Assembly: GCA_024636405.1 (NCBI GenBank)
Contig: JAGXHC010000122.1
Coordinates: forward strand, 1 to 7,076
DNA: 7,076 bases
Direction of reading: 5' to 3'
DNA from: Sulfitobacter sp.
GTDB taxonomy: Bacteria > Pseudomonadota > Alphaproteobacteria > Rhodobacterales > Rhodobacteraceae
This document shows, in pieces, positions 5,979 to 7,076 of this stretch; position 1 is the stretch's first letter; each line of letters starts with the position of its first letter. The position numbers and the translations under genes are program-made. Under the pieces are notes generated by a model that saw only the letters and a program-made list of their open reading frames with translations, was not told where the DNA came from and did not search any database.

Positions 5979-6889
5979 CACGTTTCATCCATCTTACCGA
6001 TCTGCATGTATCGCACCCCGAAGCCGGTGACGTACATTTGCAATCGGACACCCCTGCGGCGCTGAAACGGGTTGTGAAGACGATCAATGCGATGGTGCGG
6101 CAACCCGATTTTGTGGTGGCCAGCGGCGATCTGACGAATATGGGCGATGTCGCAAGCTATGGATTGGTGCGCGAAACATTTGCGGCACTGAACGCACCGC
6201 TGGTGCTGGCGCTTGGCAATCACGACACGCGGGCGGGTTTTAACGAGGTATTCGCGCCCATACTGGCCGATTCCAGTTCTGCGCCCATATTGGGCGATTC
6301 CAGTTCTGCGCCAATACTGGGCGATTCCAGTTCTGCGCCCATACTGGGCGATTCCAGTTCTGCGCCCATACTGGGCGACGCCCCCTATTTTCACGACGCG
6401 GTACACGGTGATCTGCATGTGATCACACTGGATACCGGCGTGCCGGGGCAAATCGCGGGCGCCATCGACGATGCCCAGTTTGACTATCTTGAGCACGCCC
6501 TGGCGCGGCATGCAGGCAAGCCCAAATTGCTGGTGATGCACCACCCGCCGCGCGTTGATCCTGATGGGCTGTCCTGGGGCAGTCTGGACATGCAAAGCAC
6601 CGAGCGGCTTGCTGAACTGCTGCGCCACCAGCGTGTTGCGGGTATTTTATCGGGGCATATCCACATCAACCGGGTCAGCCACTGGCACGGCATCCCGATC
6701 GTGATTTCCAACGGGCAACATTCAACTGTTGACCTGCTGGAAACCGCCGATCTGCGGATTGTCGAAGGCACCGGATTTGCCATCTGCGACTGGCGGGCAT
6801 CGGGGCTGTCGGTGTCTTTCGTGCCGCTTAGTCCTGAAACCCGGCAGCTTGGCCTGATTGATCAGGCGCGGCTGCGGGCGTTCAGCTGA
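5975..6889 (+). CDS. Class III metallophosphoesterase, CpdA/GpdQ-type phosphodiesterase, with internal nonapeptide repeats
   Basis: The 304-residue protein has the full set of binuclear metallophosphoesterase ligands: D9-x-H11 (TDLH), G51-D52 (SGDLT), G81-N-H-D84, H189 and H190 in MHHPP, and G227-H-I-H230. The order and the HHPP motif place it with cyclic-nucleotide and glycerophosphodiester phosphodiesterases (CpdA, GpdQ); the real substrate is unknown. It has no signal peptide, so it should be cytoplasmic. The family is usually about 250-280 residues; the excess here is largely four extra nonapeptides (APILGDSSS type, residues 94-135) just after GNHD. The GTG at 5975 overlaps the preceding ATPase stop (GTGA), and the DxH motif begins at residue 9, which supports this start. 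No separate strong ribosome binding site is visible, so translation probably depends on reinitiation from the ATPase gene. It is the last gene of the operon, and no clear terminator follows it. Confidence 0.9.
   Translation: MTRFIHLTDLHVSHPEAGDVHLQSDTPAALKRVVKTINAMVRQPDFVVASGDLTNMGDVASYGLVRETFAALNAPLVLALGNHDTRAGFNEVFAPILADSSSAPILGDSSSAPILGDSSSAPILGDSSSAPILGDAPYFHDAVHGDLHVITLDTGVPGQIAGAIDDAQFDYLEHALARHAGKPKLLVMHHPPRVDPDGLSWGSLDMQSTERLAELLRHQRVAGILSGHIHINRVSHWHGIPIVISNGQHSTVDLLETADLRIVEGTGFAICDWRASGLSVSFVPLSPETRQLGLIDQARLRAFS
6254..6379 (+). repeat. 27-bp in-frame tandem repeat, 4.67 copies
   Basis: Copies start at 6254, 6281, 6308, 6335 and 6362 (the last covers 18 bases). Each full unit reads GCGCCCATACTGGGCGATTC followed by CAGTTCT, and encodes APILGDSSS. 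Unit differences are few: unit 1 has GCC for GGC (Ala for Gly), unit 2 TTG for CTG (silent), unit 3 CCA for CCC (silent), and the partial unit ends in GAC for GAT (silent). All copies keep the reading frame of the phosphodiesterase. Near identity points to recent expansion by slippage or unequal recombination. Most units also contain a short palindrome, CGCCCA-TAC-TGGGCG. Confidence 0.97.
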
Positions 6890-6893
6890 AACA

Positions 6894-7076
6894 TCACCCC
6901 AACCGGCGAAGCAAATCAAGCGATGGCTCACCTGTTGCGGGCAACCCCAGAGTTTGCTGATAGGCGCTGATTGCCTTGCGGGAGTTCGGGCCGATCACGC
7001 CATCGGTGCCGTCGGTGTCAAAGCCGCGCGCGGTCAGGCGCTGTTGCAATGCGACGCGGTCATCCTTGGTCAAGCC
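6894..7076 (-). CDS. C-terminal peptidoglycan-binding domain of a cell-wall protein, probably a lytic murein transglycosylase, partial at right edge
   Basis: The minus strand is open from the right edge to a TGA at 6896-6894, giving the last 60 residues. They form a peptidoglycan-binding type 1 fold pattern: LQQRLTARGFDTDGTDGVIG, then PNSRKAISAYQQTLGLPATG, ending SLDLLRRLG. The spacing of LQ..L...GF, DG..G, AI..YQ and GLP.TG is diagnostic of this domain. In Rhodobacterales such a C-terminal tail with this ending is common on MltB-type lytic murein transglycosylases, so that is the likely parent protein, but the catalytic part lies outside the window. The gene converges on the operon, with only four bases between the two stop codons. 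Confidence 0.85.
   Translation of the reverse strand, partial: GLTKDDRVALQQRLTARGFDTDGTDGVIGPNSRKAISAYQQTLGLPATGEPSLDLLRRLG

Noticed and set aside
6254..6379. CRISPR array or mobile-element footprint at the tandem repeat
   Set aside because: Units are directly adjacent without spacers, stay in frame, and have no target-site duplication or terminal inverted repeats.
5936..6628. Long minus-strand frame (230 codons) with repeated QYGRRTGIA units, and a plus-strand frame with repeated YWAIPVLRP units
   Set aside because: A 27-bp unit is a multiple of three, so any stop-free frame through it stays open and yields a repetitive peptide. The annotated frame alone has the conserved phosphoesterase motifs.

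Overview
The window looks like a chromosomal segment of a GC-rich alphaproteobacterium, most likely a marine Rhodobacterales (Roseobacter-type) organism. This rests on base composition, GC-rich third codon positions, and the character of the flanking genes. It is an inference from protein style and gene order, not a database match. No insertion sequence, CRISPR array, tRNA, rRNA or phage gene is visible.

Layout: (1) Positions 1-644, minus strand, hold the first 214 codons of an SbcD/Mre11-type metallophosphoesterase that runs off the left edge. (2) Positions 645-915 are a divergent intergenic region with a dyad over the ribosome binding site of the left gene and an AT-rich island. (3) Positions 916-6889, plus strand, form one six-gene operon: a family-5 periplasmic solute-binding protein, two DppB/DppC-type permeases, two DppD/DppF-type ATPases, and a class III cyclic-nucleotide-type metallophosphoesterase. 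From the second gene on, the genes overlap or abut by a few bases, so they are probably translationally coupled. The only real gap (49 bases) follows the binding-protein gene and carries a 12-bp stem-loop. (4) Positions 6894-7076, minus strand, hold the C-terminal peptidoglycan-binding domain of a protein that enters from the right and ends 4 bases from the operon's last stop codon.

How the genes work together: the binding protein would capture a solute in the periplasm, the two permeases form the channel, and the two ATPases power uptake. This is the standard peptide/opine/nickel (PepT) ABC importer layout. The last gene adds a predicted cytoplasmic phosphodiesterase translated directly from the end of the ATPase gene. 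This suggests, but does not prove, that the imported compound or a product of it contains a phosphodiester or phosphomonoester bond.

The most unusual sequence feature is an in-frame 27-bp tandem repeat (4.67 copies, 6254-6379) inside this phosphodiesterase. It adds nine-residue repeats directly after the GNHD metal-binding motif. No wholly new system is evident; the repeat, the operon stem-loop and the phosphodiesterase-transporter pairing are the points that merit checking.
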